This document shows positions 47,815 through 59,387 of a stretch of DNA of 64,000 bases, piece by piece. The first letter of the stretch is position 1. The number at the start of each line of letters is the position of its first letter. The DNA lies in assembly GCF_000699445.3 (NCBI RefSeq), contig NC_067195.1, positions 56,090,465-56,154,464 of the forward strand, given 5' to 3'. A model generated the notes under the pieces. The model was not told the DNA's origin. It did not search any database and was given only the letters and a program-made list of their open reading frames with translations. The DNA comes from Schistosoma haematobium (taxonomy: Eukaryota > Platyhelminthes > Trematoda > Strigeidida > Schistosomatidae). The position numbers and the translations under genes are program-made.

Positions 47815-48660
47815 TACTAACTTACCTATGCCTGTTGCACCCAATGGAGCACAGACCGCCGACCAGAATTCTCCAACCCACTCTGTCATGCGCCTTCCTT
47901 TCTAGTTCTATCCAATTTCTGTTCATTCTTCTCATGTATGTCTCCATTTCTCGGCGTAATGTGTTCTTTGGTTTACCACCCCTCCTTTAACCCTGGGGAT
48001 TCCACGTGAGGGCTTGCCCTGTGACGCAGTTGGGTGCTTTCCTCAATATGTGTCCTATCCACTTCCAGCGTTTCTTCCTGATTTCTTCCTCCACTGGGAT
48101 CTGGTTTGCTCTCTCTCGCAATAGGTTGTTACTGATAGTGTCTGGCTAACGGATTCGAAGTATTTTGCGTAGACAACTGTTAGTGAACACCTGTATCTTC
48201 TGGATGGTGGCTTTCGTAGTTCTCCAAATATCCACCTTATACAGTAGAACTGTCTTGACATTTGTATTGAGGATTCGGACCTTGGTGTTGATTAGCAGTT
48301 GTTTTGAGTTCCAGATGTTCTTCAGTTGTAAATACACTGCTCTTACTTTACCGATCCACGCTTTCACATCTGCATCAGATCCGCCATGTTCATTAATGAT
48401 GCTGCCCAAATATATAAAGGTTTCTACATCTTCCAAATCTTCGTCGATTGTGATTGGATTGGTGCATGCTGTGTTGTATCGGAGAATCTTGCTTTCCCGT
48501 TGTGTGTATTGAGACCTACTACTACTACTACGCTGGTCATCTTCTCTTGCATTTGTTGTTGCGTATGTGAAAGAAGAGCCAGATCATCTGCAAAGTCTAG
48601 ATCGTCCATCTGCATCCTAGCTGGCCACTGTATCCCATGCCTTCCCCCAGATGCCACGCA
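47815..48660 (-). pseudogene. SR2-like RTE element, 3' end
   Basis: Minus-strand frames in sequence (48424-48657, 48146-48436, then below 48150) match the C-terminal half of an RTE-clade reverse transcriptase of the schistosome SR2 type: DLDFADDLALLSHTQQQMQ (FADD catalytic box), FIYLGSIINEHGG, KIQVFTNSCLRKILRIR, then a [16 protein letters not shown] segment. Frameshifts near 48430 and 48150 break it. It runs into the 3' end near 47815 and lacks everything upstream of the catalytic box. Confidence 0.85.
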
Positions 48661-48669
48661 TGAATGATG

Positions 48670-49190
48670 CCTAAAATTTTCAAGCCCTTAGAAAATGCTT
48701 CAAAATACATGAAAGTATTCTAATTCGTTTCATACAGTTTTCTATTTATCTGATCTTTTTATTAAATCACTTCAAACAGTTAATGTATTTGTAGGTATCA
48801 TTACCAAGGTTTCATTTGATAATTGGAAGAATAAATTTATTCATATGTGAACTTGTAGTTTTCCTTGTAGCCTTTATTTGATAATAATGATAATAAAGTT
48901 TCTTAAGTCATTAAATTTATCTGCAAATACTGAAAATATCTAGACACATTATTACTAAATCATTATTCTACCTGTAATTATAATAATCATTATGAATGGT
49001 TGTTACGTAAACTGAATGAAGGTAACATTTCATTTTGCATAATGCTTTCAACAACAATAATAGTCTAAATGAATGAAATGGAAAAGAAATATCTGAGACT
49101 ATTAGACTTACTATATCTTTATTTAATGTAAGAATAATTACATCTTCAATACAAGACAAATTTTATTTGTTATTTTTATAAGGAACTCCT
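48670..49190. other. AT-rich DNA without recognised features
   Basis: Nothing supported. Confidence 0.4.
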
Positions 49191-49194
49191 CTTG

Positions 49195-49935
49195 TAGCTC
49201 ACCAAAAGTTACTGCGGGTCCCAAGCCCAGGTAAGGGAGGAGGGTTGGGTATGGGTTCGGCAACCCGATCCCATAGAAAAAAGTCTTGCTAAAATAACGC
49301 CAACCATATTAAACACTTTTATACGCAGTTAATAATATTTTTTTAGGAAGTCGAGAAAACAAACACGACGGAAATAAATAAATAGGACATCCAGTTAACT
49401 GAAAATTGTCTTCTTATGTCATAATGAATAAAAACTTTCCTTCAACTTGAAATAGTCTTGTCTAATAAACTAGATTGTGAAATATTAGCAAAAGGGTAAT
49501 ATTATATTTGGATGTTTATAGTGAAAGCTTAAAATGAGTGGCATTCCTGGACAAATTTGTTTAGAGCAAAATGCGATTACAGAGCTGAAACTTGGAGAAC
49601 TATCACAATCATCATCAAAAAAGTATAAGTATTTGTAAACAATTGTCTACGTAAGATACTCACTGTCCGTTGGCTATATAATAGAACAAACCAGTTTCCA
49701 GATGAAGAGGAAATTAGGAAAAGACGATGGAAGTGGATAGGACATGCGTTATAGAAATAATCAAACTGCATCATGAGGCAAGTGCTAACTTGGAATTCTA
49801 AAGGGAGACGGAAAAGAGGGAAACCAAAAAGCATATTGAGCCGGTAATCGTGTACATACATTAAAAAGACGAGTAATTACTGAGGACAACTGGCTAGGAT
49901 TAGTCAGGACAGAGCTTATGCTCCTTCATGAGGGA
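49195..49935 (+). pseudogene. SR2-like RTE scraps, 5' leader and 3' end
   Basis: 49195-49310 resembles the GC-rich leader I associate with schistosome RTE elements (GGGTCCCAAGCCCAGG, then GGTTCGGCAACCCGATCCC). 49570-49935 carries broken plus-strand codons like the SR2 Pol tail (NNCLRKIL, then [12 protein letters not shown]). The bulk of the element between them is absent. The minus-strand frame at 49577-49861 is a shadow. Confidence 0.6.
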
Positions 49936-49939
49936 TAAT

Positions 49940-50295
49940 AGGAGTACGTAAATAAATAACAAAATAGGATAAATTCAAGGATCAATTATCGATGAACCTC
50001 TAATGTAATTGACCTTTAGATCAATGATAAGAGGAAACAAAAAGGAAGTAGATCAAAGAAATCAATTATTTTGAAGTTCAATATCAAACTGATCAGCCTA
50101 GTTGAAAGTACTTCATGTGTCTGCGATTACTGGAAAGTAAACAAATTATAAACAAAGAACACTGTAATATATATAGCAAATTAAATTAAGTTATAAATGT
50201 GAGACAGTAAACACTAGTTGACTAGCTAAGTAATTCGGCAGTCGCAGCGAAACATAAATGTTTTTAAATTCACTTGGTATTTTTTACTTGAATCT
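49940..50295. other. AT-rich DNA without recognised features
   Basis: Nothing supported. Confidence 0.4.
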
Positions 50296-50344
50296 TCCAA
50301 ATTGATGATTAGGACTGAAATCGATCAGTCTTATATTGGCATAC

Positions 50345-50389
50345 ATCCAGTTGATGAGTCCCAAATAGGAAGAAACGCGCGTTCTGAAT
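50345..50389 (+). ncRNA. Hammerhead ribozyme of the schistosome Sm-alpha type, mutated
   Basis: Order of parts: stem I arm ATCCAG, core TTGATGAG, stem II GTCC-CAAATA-GGAA, core GAAAC, a very short GC stem III (GCGCG), cleavage triplet GTT, stem I arm CTGAAT. This is the layout of the Sm-alpha hammerhead. Changes from the active form: C to T in the first core, one stem II mismatch, one stem I mismatch, and GTT for GTC. Surrounding bases (about 50300-50410) are the rest of the repeat. Confidence 0.75.
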
Positions 50390-50572
50390 TCCACTATTCA
50401 TCTTTGCTTATAAAGGTTTTTAATTCGATTTCCAGTTGTATCGTTGTTACACTCTTTCAAAAATTCCTGACATAGAATGATATAGCTATACAATGCTTCT
50501 TATTTTCGAATAATTCTTTTACTAAAATTCATTTGTAATGCAAATTAAACAGAATCTATACAAAACAACTTA

Positions 50573-50585
50573 TATATATATATAT
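50573..50585. repeat. Short TA run
   Basis: TA dinucleotides, 13 bases. Confidence 0.8.
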
Positions 50586-50668
50586 ACATACATGTATACT
50601 GGTAGTTATAGTGAACAAAAGTCTAAGTGAAGATTAGAATGAATGATAGTTTTCCGCTTACCTGTTTT

Positions 50669-50671
<3 letters not shown>

Positions 50672-50709
<38 letters not shown>
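50672..50709. repeat. (TA)n microsatellite, about 38 bases
   Basis: Uninterrupted AT dinucleotides. Confidence 0.95.
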
Positions 50710-50713
<4 letters not shown>

Positions 50714-51216
50714 CTAAAATGGATCAATAAAACGACTTGACATTTAAGAGATGTAATACAACAACAACAACAAAAAAGAGAAGAACATATAAGGAACATA
50801 TTTCAAAAAAGAAAAAAAACTATGTATGTAATCAGAAAGAAACCAAGCAACATATAAATGGGATTTTGTTAGATAGAAAAAAAATGGTACCATCCAAGAT
50901 AAAACCATATATATTTAATAATTTTATATATTTATCTCTTGTCAACTAGGTGATACATTTACATTTATTATGTGAATGTATAAATGTATATTGTCATATA
51001 AAAATAATGATAGTTAAATATCTAAAAGTTCTTAGTTAATATTTTACTAAATGAAATGAAATTAGTAAAATTAGAAGAATATTTTTTCGAAATTTAACTT
51101 TATATTTTTCATGTATGATATTAGAATTAGTTAAGAAGTTCGTTTGAATTTATGTAATCAGTAGTGAATTTACAATTATATATTAATTTGTTATTTTGAA
51201 TTGTAGTTATATTTTC
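50710..51216. other. AT-rich DNA flanking the RTE array
   Basis: The Lys/Thr-rich frame at 50737-50949 is low-complexity A-rich sequence and not a credible gene. Confidence 0.5.
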
Positions 51217-51226
51217 ATATTACCAC
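51217..51226. repeat. Left target-site duplication of the RTE array
   Basis: ATATTACCAC, repeated at 58653-58662. The first eight bases also occur at every internal junction. Confidence 0.65.
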
Positions 51227-51705
51227 AGCGATCTGCTGGGATCACCGGGTCAGTAATAGTGAGGTTAGACGTAGGGTATTAGGGAATGATGGTAAATCAG
51301 TTGATGAGGTTGTGAATCTTCATCGACTGAGATGGTTGGGCTACGTTTTACGTATGCCTGAACACCGAATACCACGACATGCAATGCTAACCGGTGTTGG
51401 AGATGGTTGGAAGAAAGTTAGGGTCGGTCAAACCAAAACATGGCATTAGTGTTTGAAGTCACTAACTTCTAGTTTCAACCATGTTGGTAGATGCAGACTA
51501 CTTGGTTGGGGTCCGCATGACTATCCTAAGCAGTGGTTGGAGACTGTTGGACAAGGCTCAGAATCGACCAAAATGGCGTCGGTGTATACACTCTCTGTCT
51601 TCCCTTAAACTAAGAGATTAAAATCACTTCATATCTTTCTTTCTACGAACTAATTCTTTCTTCCTGTACTATATCCTTATTGCAATCTTTCTTTTATATA
51701 TTACC
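51227..51705 (+). mobile_element. RTE element, 3'-end partial copy
   Basis: From ATCTGCTGGG (51231) on, it is the same as the last 470 or so bases of each full unit, including the TAG that ends the RT frame and the pyrimidine-rich tail. It is a severely 5'-truncated copy at the head of the array. Confidence 0.9.
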
Positions 51706-54024
51706 CTTGGACTCCGACCACGCCCTAATACGGGCACGCATCTGCTTGCGCCTCACTGGACGCCAAAAAGCCACAGTAAAAAGACCCATTAGAACCGAAC
51801 TGAGTAGCGAGGAAACCAAAAGTAGGTTCCAGGAACAACTGAGGTCACGATTAGGTAGTTCTGAAAACGAGGTTGACCCAGTTGTTGCTTGGAAAGCCAT
51901 ACAAACAGCTGTGGAAACAGCAGTGACATCTATCAGTGATTTAAACCAAAGGGTTACAAAGAACCAATGGATTTCTTCAAAGTCTATCACACTGATGGGT
52001 TCTCGCAAACTCGTCCCATCAGGTTCCGAACATGATGAAGAGCGACAACAAATCAGATCTAGGTTAAGAAAAAGTCTAAGAAACGACCGTGAGCAGTGGT
52101 GGGCAATGAAAGCAAAATAGATGGAAAAGGCGGCAACTATAGGGAACACAAGACAGCTTTACAGACTAATAAAAGAAACTGGAATTAATAAGTCAAGTGT
52201 GAGATTATATCGGAAAAAGACGATACTTTCATCTGCTCCCAGTCCAGACGTTTAGAACGATGGGCGGAACATTTCAGAGAACAGTTCAACTGGTCTTCAG
52301 CTACTCTACAACTACCCTTCATTCCCAGACAGTGTGAATGGAACATTGAAGTAGGTCCCCCAACTCTTGCTGAAGTTCAAAAGGCTATAGTTAATCTGCA
52401 ACGAGGAAGGGCAGCTGGTCCAGATGGACTGGCTCCAGAGGTCTTTAAGGATGGTGGTCCAATTTTAGCGATTAGGTTGACTAATATTTTAGCTAGGATC
52501 TGGGAGTTAGACGTTATCCCATCTAACTGGTCACAATCACTTATCGTCCCAATATATAAGAAAGGGTCAAAATCATCCTGTGACAACCACAGAGGGATTA
52601 GTTTAACTAATATAATATCTAAAATACTAGCTTCGATAATTATCAGACGCCTAAGACTCGTGAACTGCAAACACGAAAGAATCAAGCTGGCTTCAGACCT
52701 GGTCGTGGCTGCATCGACCACATATTCACCATTCGTCAGATTCTAGAACACAGGCATACTTATCGACGTCCGACAATGGTGGTCTTTCTTGACTTAAAAG
52801 CAGCATTTGACTCGGTAGACCGCGAGATTCTGTGGCAGTGTCTGTCATTGAAAGGCGTACCTCAGAAGTACATAAATATTGTGAAGGCTCTTTACTCGAA
52901 CACTACTAGTCGAGTTAGAGCTTATGGCGAACTGTCATCTGCTTTTGCAACCTCAAGTGGTGTCCGTCAAGGCTGTCCACTTTCCCCATTTTTGTTTAAC
53001 TTCATCATACATCTACTGATGGAAATAACTTTCTCGTCGACTGAGTTCTCGGGTATTGATCTCCATCCAGGAGGTCCACTTATCGACTTAGAATACGCAG
53101 ATGACATAGTCCTGTTTGGTGAAGACGCTGACAAAATCCAGAGTCTTCTGGTAGCACTGAGCAACAATGCCAGAATGTTTGGAATGCGCTTCTCTCCCTC
53201 GAAATGCAAGTTGTTGCTTCAGGACTGGTCTGCGTCAACACCTGAACTAAGGATAGCTAGTGAAGTAGTCGAACGCGTCGACAACTTCATTTATCTTGGA
53301 AGTCTGATCAGCCCTAATGGGTTGGTGTCTGACGAAATCTCAGCACGGATTCGAAAAGCTCGCTTGGCTTTTGCCAACTTGCGTCACCTTTGGCGAAGGC
53401 GAGATATCCGTCTATCAGTAAAAGGACGGGTATACTGCACGGCAGTCCGTTCTGTTTTAATTTACGGTAGCGAAACATGGCCATTAAGAGTAGAAGACAC
53501 TCTTAAGCTATTAGTATTTGACTACAGATGCCTCAGAAATATTGCTGGCATCTGCTGGGATCACCGGGTCAGTAATAGTGAGGTTAGACGTAGGGTATTA
53601 GGGAATGATGGTAAATCAGTTGATGAGGTTGTGAATCTTCATCGACTGAGATGGTTGGGCTACGTTTTACGTATGCCTGAACACCGAATACCACGACATG
53701 CAATGCTAACCGGTGTTGGAGATGGTTGGAAGAAAGTTAGGGTCGGTCAAACCAAAACATGGCATTAGTGTTTGAAGTCACTAACTTCTAGTTTCAACCA
53801 TGTTGGTAGATGCAGACTACTTGGTTGGGGTCCGCATGACTATCCTAAGCAGTGGTTGGAGACTGTTGGACAAGGCTCAGAATCGACCAAAATGGCGTCG
53901 GTGTATACACTCTCTGTCTTCCCTTAAACTAAGAGATTAAAATCACTTCATATCTTTCTTTCTACGAACTAATTCTTTCTTCCTGTACTATATCCTTATT
54001 GCAATCTTTCTTTTATATATTACC
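51706..54024 (+). mobile_element. RTE element, tandem unit 1 (2319 bases)
   Basis: Starts in the last codons of the endonuclease (LDSDHALIRAR: the SDH motif) and runs to the 3' tail. Frames: linker region 51680-52120, RT fingers 52477-52746 (PIYKKGSKSSCDNHRGISL), RT palm and tail 52776-53768. Frameshifts near 52120 and 52690 and a TAG near 53766 make it dead. Most of the endonuclease is missing. Confidence 0.9.
52776..53768 (+). pseudogene. RTE reverse transcriptase, unit 1
   Basis: A 330-codon frame holding the catalytic core: motif A FLDLKAAFDSVDRE, motif B GVRQGCPLSPFLFN, catalytic LEYADDIVLFGED, FIYLGSLIS, and the RTE C-terminal pattern RCLRNIAGICWDHRVSN and LRWLGYVLRMPEHR. The catalytic residues are intact. 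It lacks its own N-terminus because of a frameshift near 52690, and an in-frame TAG after KTWH cuts the tail. This is the copy-and-insert enzyme of target-primed retrotransposition. Confidence 0.9.
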
Positions 54025-56342
54025 CTTGGACTCCGACCACGCCCTAATACGGGCACGCATCTGCTTGCGCCTCACTGGACGCCAAAAAGCCACAGTAAAA
54101 AGACCCATTAGAACCGAACTGAGTAGCGAGGAAACCAAAAGTAGGTTCCAGGAACAACTGAGGTCACGATTAGGTAGTTCTGAAAACGAGGTTGACCCAG
54201 TTGTTGCTTGGAAAGCCATACAAACAGCTGTGGAAACAGCAGTGACATCTATCAGTGATTTAAACCAAAGGGTTACAAAGAACCAATGGATTTCTTCAAA
54301 GTCTATCACACTGATGGGTTCTCGCAAACTCGTCCCATCAGGTTCCGAACATGATGAAGAGCGACAACAAATCAGATCTAGGTTAAGAAAAGTCTAAGAA
54401 ACGACCGTGAGCAGTGGTGGGCAATGAAAGCAAAATAGATGGAAAAGGCGGCAACTATAGGGAACACAAGACAGCTTTACAGACTAATAAAAGAAACTGG
54501 AATTAATAAGTCAAGTGTGAGATTATATCGGAAAAAGACGATACTTTCATCTGCTCCCAGTCCAGACGTTTAGAACGATGGGCGGAACATTTCAGAGAAC
54601 AGTTCAACTGGTCTTCAGCTACTCTACAACTACCCTTCATTCCCAGACAGTGTGAATGGAACATTGAAGTAGGTCCCCCAACTCTTGCTGAAGTTCAAAA
54701 GGCTATAGTTAATCTGCAACGAGGAAGGGCAGCTGGTCCAGATGGACTGGCTCCAGAGGTCTTTAAGGATGGTGGTCCAATTTTAGCGATTAGGTTGACT
54801 AATATTTTAGCTAGGATCTGGGAGTTAGACGTTATCCCATCTAACTGGTCACAATCACTTATCGTCCCAATATATAAGAAAGGGTCAAAATCATCCTGTG
54901 ACAACCACAGAGGGATTAGTTTAACTAATATAATATCTAAAATACTAGCTTCGATAATTATCAGACGCCTAAGACTCGTGAACTGCAAACACGAAAGAAT
55001 CAAGCTGGCTTCAGACCTGGTCGTGGCTGCATCGACCACATATTCACCATTCGTCAGATTCTAGAACACAGGCATACTTATCGACGTCCGACAATGGTGG
55101 TCTTTCTTGACTTAAAAGCAGCATTTGACTCGGTAGACCGCGAGATTCTGTGGCAGTGTCTGTCATTGAAAGGCGTACCTCAGAAGTACATAAATATTGT
55201 GAAGGCTCTTTACTCGAACACTACTAGTCGAGTTAGAGCTTATGGCGAACTGTCATCTGCTTTTGCAACCTCAAGTGGTGTCCGTCAAGGCTGTCCACTT
55301 TCCCCATTTTTGTTTAACTTCATCATACATCTACTGATGGAAATAACTTTCTCGTCGACTGAGTTCTCGGGTATTGATCTCCATCCAGGAGGTCCACTTA
55401 TCGACTTAGAATACGCAGATGACATAGTCCTGTTTGGTGAAGACGCTGACAAAATCCAGAGTCTTCTGGTAGCACTGAGCAACAATGCCAGAATGTTTGG
55501 AATGCGCTTCTCTCCCTCGAAATGCAAGTTGTTGCTTCAGGACTGGTCTGCGTCAACACCTGAACTAAGGATAGCTAGTGAAGTAGTCGAACGCGTCGAC
55601 AACTTCATTTATCTTGGAAGTCTGATCAGCCCTAATGGGTTGGTGTCTGACGAAATCTCAGCACGGATTCGAAAAGCTCGCTTGGCTTTTGCCAACTTGC
55701 GTCACCTTTGGCGAAGGCGAGATATCCGTCTATCAGTAAAAGGACGGGTATACTGCACGGCAGTCCGTTCTGTTTTAATTTACGGTAGCGAAACATGGCC
55801 ATTAAGAGTAGAAGACACTCTTAAGCTATTAGTATTTGACTACAGATGCCTCAGAAATATTGCTGGCATCTGCTGGGATCACCGGGTCAGTAATAGTGAG
55901 GTTAGACGTAGGGTATTAGGGAATGATGGTAAATCAGTTGATGAGGTTGTGAATCTTCATCGACTGAGATGGTTGGGCTACGTTTTACGTATGCCTGAAC
56001 ACCGAATACCACGACATGCAATGCTAACCGGTGTTGGAGATGGTTGGAAGAAAGTTAGGGTCGGTCAAACCAAAACATGGCATTAGTGTTTGAAGTCACT
56101 AACTTCTAGTTTCAACCATGTTGGTAGATGCAGACTACTTGGTTGGGGTCCGCATGACTATCCTAAGCAGTGGTTGGAGACTGTTGGACAAGGCTCAGAA
56201 TCGACCAAAATGGCGTCGGTGTATACACTCTCTGTCTTCCCTTAAACTAAGAGATTAAAATCACTTCATATCTTTCTTTCTACGAACTAATTCTTTCTTC
56301 CTGTACTATATCCTTATTGCAATCTTTCTTTTATATATTACC
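54025..56342 (+). mobile_element. RTE element, tandem unit 2 (2318 bases)
   Basis: Same start and end as unit 1. The one difference I can see is a run of four A instead of five at about 54390, which shifts the linker frame (53999-54397). Confidence 0.9.
55094..56086 (+). pseudogene. RTE reverse transcriptase, unit 2
   Basis: 330 codons with the same residues as unit 1, including the YADD box and the same terminal TAG. Confidence 0.9.
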
Positions 56343-58652
56343 CTTGGACTCCGACCACGCCCTAATACGGGCACGCATCTGCTTGCGCCTCACTGGACGC
56401 CAAAAAGCCACAGTAAAAAGACCCATTAGAACCGAACTGAGTAGCGAGGAAACCAAAAGTAGGTTCCAGGAACAACTGAGGTCACGATTAGGTAGTTCTG
56501 AAAACGAGGTTGACCCAGTTGTTGCTTGAAAGCCATACAAACAGCTGTGGAAACAGCAGTGACATCTATCAGTGATTTAAACCAAAGGGTTACAAAGAAC
56601 CAATGGATTTCTTCAAAGTCTATCACACTGATGGGTTCTCGCAAACTCGTCCCATCAGGTTCCGAACATGATGAAGAGCGACAACAAATCAGATCTAGGT
56701 TAAGAAAAAGTCTAAGAAACGACCGTGAGCAGTGGTGGGCAATGAAAGCAAAATAGATGGAAAAGGCGGCAACTATAGGGAACACAAGACAGCTTTACAG
56801 ACTAATAAAAGAAACTGGAATTAATAAGTCAAGTGTGAGATTATATCGGAAAAAGACGATACTTTCATCTGCTCCCAGTCCAGACGTTTAGAACGATGGG
56901 CGGAACATTTCAGAGAACAGTTCAACTGGTCTTCAGCTACTCTACAACTACCCTTCATTCCCAGACAGTGTGAATGGAACATTGAAGTAGGTCCCCCAAC
57001 TCTTGCTGAAGTTCAAAAGGCTATAGTTAATCTGCAACGAGGAAGGGCAGCTGGTCCAGATGGACTGGCTCCAGAGGTCTTTAAGGATGGTGGTCCAATT
57101 TTAGCGATTAGGTTGACTAATATTTTAGCTAGGATCTGGGAGTTAGACGTTATCCCATCTAACTGGTCACAATCACTTATCGTCCCAATATATAAGAAAG
57201 GGTCAAAATCATCCTGTGACAACCACAGAGGGATTAGTTTAACTAATATAATATCTAAAATACTAGCTTCGATAATTATCAGACGCCTAAGACTCGTGAA
57301 CTGCAAACACGAAAGAATCAAGCTGGCTTCAGACCTGGTCGTGGCTGCATCGACCACATATTCACCATTCGTCAGATTCTAGAACACAGGCATACTTATC
57401 GACGTCCGACAATGGTGGTCTTTCTTGACTTAAAAGCAGCATTTGACTCGGTAGACCGCGAGATTCTGTGGCAGTGTCTGTCATTGAAAGGCGTACCTCA
57501 GAAGTACATAAATATTGTGAAGGCTCTTTACTCGAACACTACTAGTCGAGTTAGAGCTTATGGCGAACTGTCATCTGCTTTTGCAACCTCAAGTGGTGTC
57601 CGTCAAGGCTGTCCACTTTCCCCATTTTTGTTTAACTTCATCATACATCTACTGATGGAAATAACTTTCTCGTCGACTGAGTTCTCGGGTATTGATCTCC
57701 ATCCAGGAGGTCCACTTATCGACTTAGAATACGCAGATGACATAGTCCTGTTTGGTGAAGACGCTGACAAAATCCAGAGTCTTCTGGTAGCACTGAGCAA
57801 CAATGCCAGAATGTTTGGAATGCGCTTCTCTCCCTCGAAATGCAAGTTGTTGCTTCAGGACTGGTCTGCGTCAACACCTGAACTAAGGATAGCTAGTGAA
57901 GTAGTCGAACGCGTCGACAACTTCATTTATCTTGGAAGTCTGATCAGCCCTAATGGGTTGGTGTCTGACGAAATCTCAGCACGGATTCGAAAAGCTCGCT
58001 TGGCTTTTGCCAACTTGCGTCACCTTTGGCGAAGGCGAGATATCCGTCTATCAGTAAAAGGACGGGTATACTGCACGGCAGTCCGTTCTGTTTTAATTTA
58101 CGGTAGCGAAACATGGCCATTAAGAGTAGAAGACACTCTTAAGCTATTAGTATTTGACTACAGATGCCTCAGAAATATTGCTGGCATCTGCTGGGATCAC
58201 CGGGTCAGTAATAGTGAGGTTAGACGTAGGGTATTAGGGAATGATGGTAAATCAGTTGATGAGGTTGTGAATCTTCATCGACTGAGATGGTTGGGCTACG
58301 TTTTACGTATGCCTGAACACCGAATACCACGACATGCAATGCTAACCGGTGTTGGAGATGGTTGGAAGAAAGTTAGGGTCGGTCAAACCAAAACATGGCA
58401 TTAGTGTTTGAAGTCACTAACTTCTAGTTTCAACCATGTTGGTAGATGCAGACTACTTGGTTGGGGTCCGCATGACTATCCTAAGCAGTGGTTGGAGACT
58501 GTTGGACAAGGCTCAGAATCGACCAAAATGGCGTCGGTGTATACACTCTCTGTCTTCCCTTAAACTAAGAGATTAAAATCACTTCATATCTTTCTTTCTA
58601 CGAACTAATTCTTTCTTCCTGTACTATATCCTTATTGCAATCTTTCTTTTAT
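56343..58652 (+). mobile_element. RTE element, tandem unit 3
   Basis: Same start as units 1 and 2. Its one visible difference is a missing G at about 56528 (GCTTGAAAG for GCTTGGAAAG), which breaks the linker frame. It ends in the tail directly before the right duplication; counted on the same register as the other units its length is 2318. Confidence 0.9.
57412..58404 (+). pseudogene. RTE reverse transcriptase, unit 3
   Basis: 330 codons with the same residues as units 1 and 2, and the same terminal TAG. Confidence 0.9.
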
Positions 58653-58662
58653 ATATTACCAC
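58653..58662. repeat. Right target-site duplication of the RTE array
   Basis: ATATTACCAC, matching 51217-51226. Confidence 0.65.
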
Positions 58663-59030
58663 CTTTGACCTAACCACTGCTGTGAATCCGGTGTTCATCT
58701 TGTTGTGCTGATGCGGTATGGTAACCTTGACCGATGCACATATGTGCCTGGTTCTACTCTGTAGCTGACTGATATTAACAATTATTTATTGATCTTTTAA
58801 ATAAGATATGATATTTATTAAGTGAGAAATGATATTTTTATACAATTGGTTTATTTAATAAACTTTTATAAAGGAAGAACAATGAGTAAGTATTTGTGGA
58901 ATATAAGATGAGTTTATTTCATTTTATACGCTTTAAGTTATCCTAACATCTAATGGTTTATATAAAATGTTACACATTAAAGAGTAAGAATGTATTTTAA
59001 GGGATTTTTTGGATATTATAGTAATTTCGA
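58663..59030. other. AT-rich flank
   Basis: No feature recognised. Confidence 0.4.
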
Positions 59031-59035
59031 TAATT

Positions 59036-59160
59036 GAGACCATGAGTCAATTGAAGCTAGACCATCGTGGAAAATCTAGAGGCACTGGACGGCCGTTTCA
59101 TCCTATTGTGGGACTCCTCAGCAGTGCGCATCCACGATCTCGTTGCTCAATTGTGTGGAG
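59036..59160 (-). repeat. SINE body, minus strand, with intact-looking hammerhead
   Basis: Reverse complement of the SINE body seen at 59280-59370. The tRNA head is missing or beyond recognition. The ribozyme part is listed separately. Confidence 0.75.
59082..59127 (-). ncRNA. Hammerhead ribozyme, apparently intact
   Basis: Read on the minus strand: stem I arm GCACTG, core CTGAGGAG, stem II (GTCC / GGAT with one G-T pair around a CACAATA loop), core GAAA, self-complementary stem III CGGCCG, triplet GTC, closing arm CAGTGC. All nucleotides of the CUGANGA and GAAA cores and the GUC site are present, so self-cleavage is plausible. Confidence 0.75.
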
Positions 59161-59189
59161 TGGTTAAAGTTAGACATTAACACCGTTGG

Positions 59190-59380
59190 ATACCGGCCGG
59201 CTCAGTGGTCTAGTGGTTAAGCGCCCGCGCGCGAGACTGATAGGTCCTGGGTTCGAATCTCGCGACGCAGGGTTGTGGATTTGCACTGTTGAAGAGTCCC
59301 ACAATAAGACGAAACGGCCTTCCAGTGTTTCCAGGTTTTCCATGGTGGTCTAGTTTCAACTGACTCATGATTTTAACCAT
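59190..59380 (+). repeat. tRNA-derived SINE, nearly complete
   Basis: The head (59193-59274) has pol III box A (TGGTCTAGTGGTTAAG) and box B (GGTTCGAATCTC) at tRNA-like spacing. The body continues through a hammerhead-like segment to 'ccatggtggtctag'. It is the best-preserved head among the SINE copies in the window. Confidence 0.8.
59283..59328 (+). ncRNA. Hammerhead-like motif within SINE, degenerate
   Basis: Same layout as 59082-59127 with GCACTG and CAGTGT arms. Its core reads TTGAAGA (first C changed) and the cleavage triplet TTC. Confidence 0.65.
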
Positions 59381-59387
59381 TGAAAGA

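Noticed and set aside
50737..50949. A 70-codon Lys/Thr-rich protein
   Set aside because: Low-complexity A-rich DNA with no domain and no splice or promoter context.
51694..52149. Minus-strand 151-codon frame in each RTE unit
   Set aside because: Antisense of the RTE linker region; no codon or domain support.
59196..59270. A tRNA gene
   Set aside because: Box A and box B are present, but the cloverleaf is imperfect and the sequence continues directly into a SINE body also seen elsewhere in the window.
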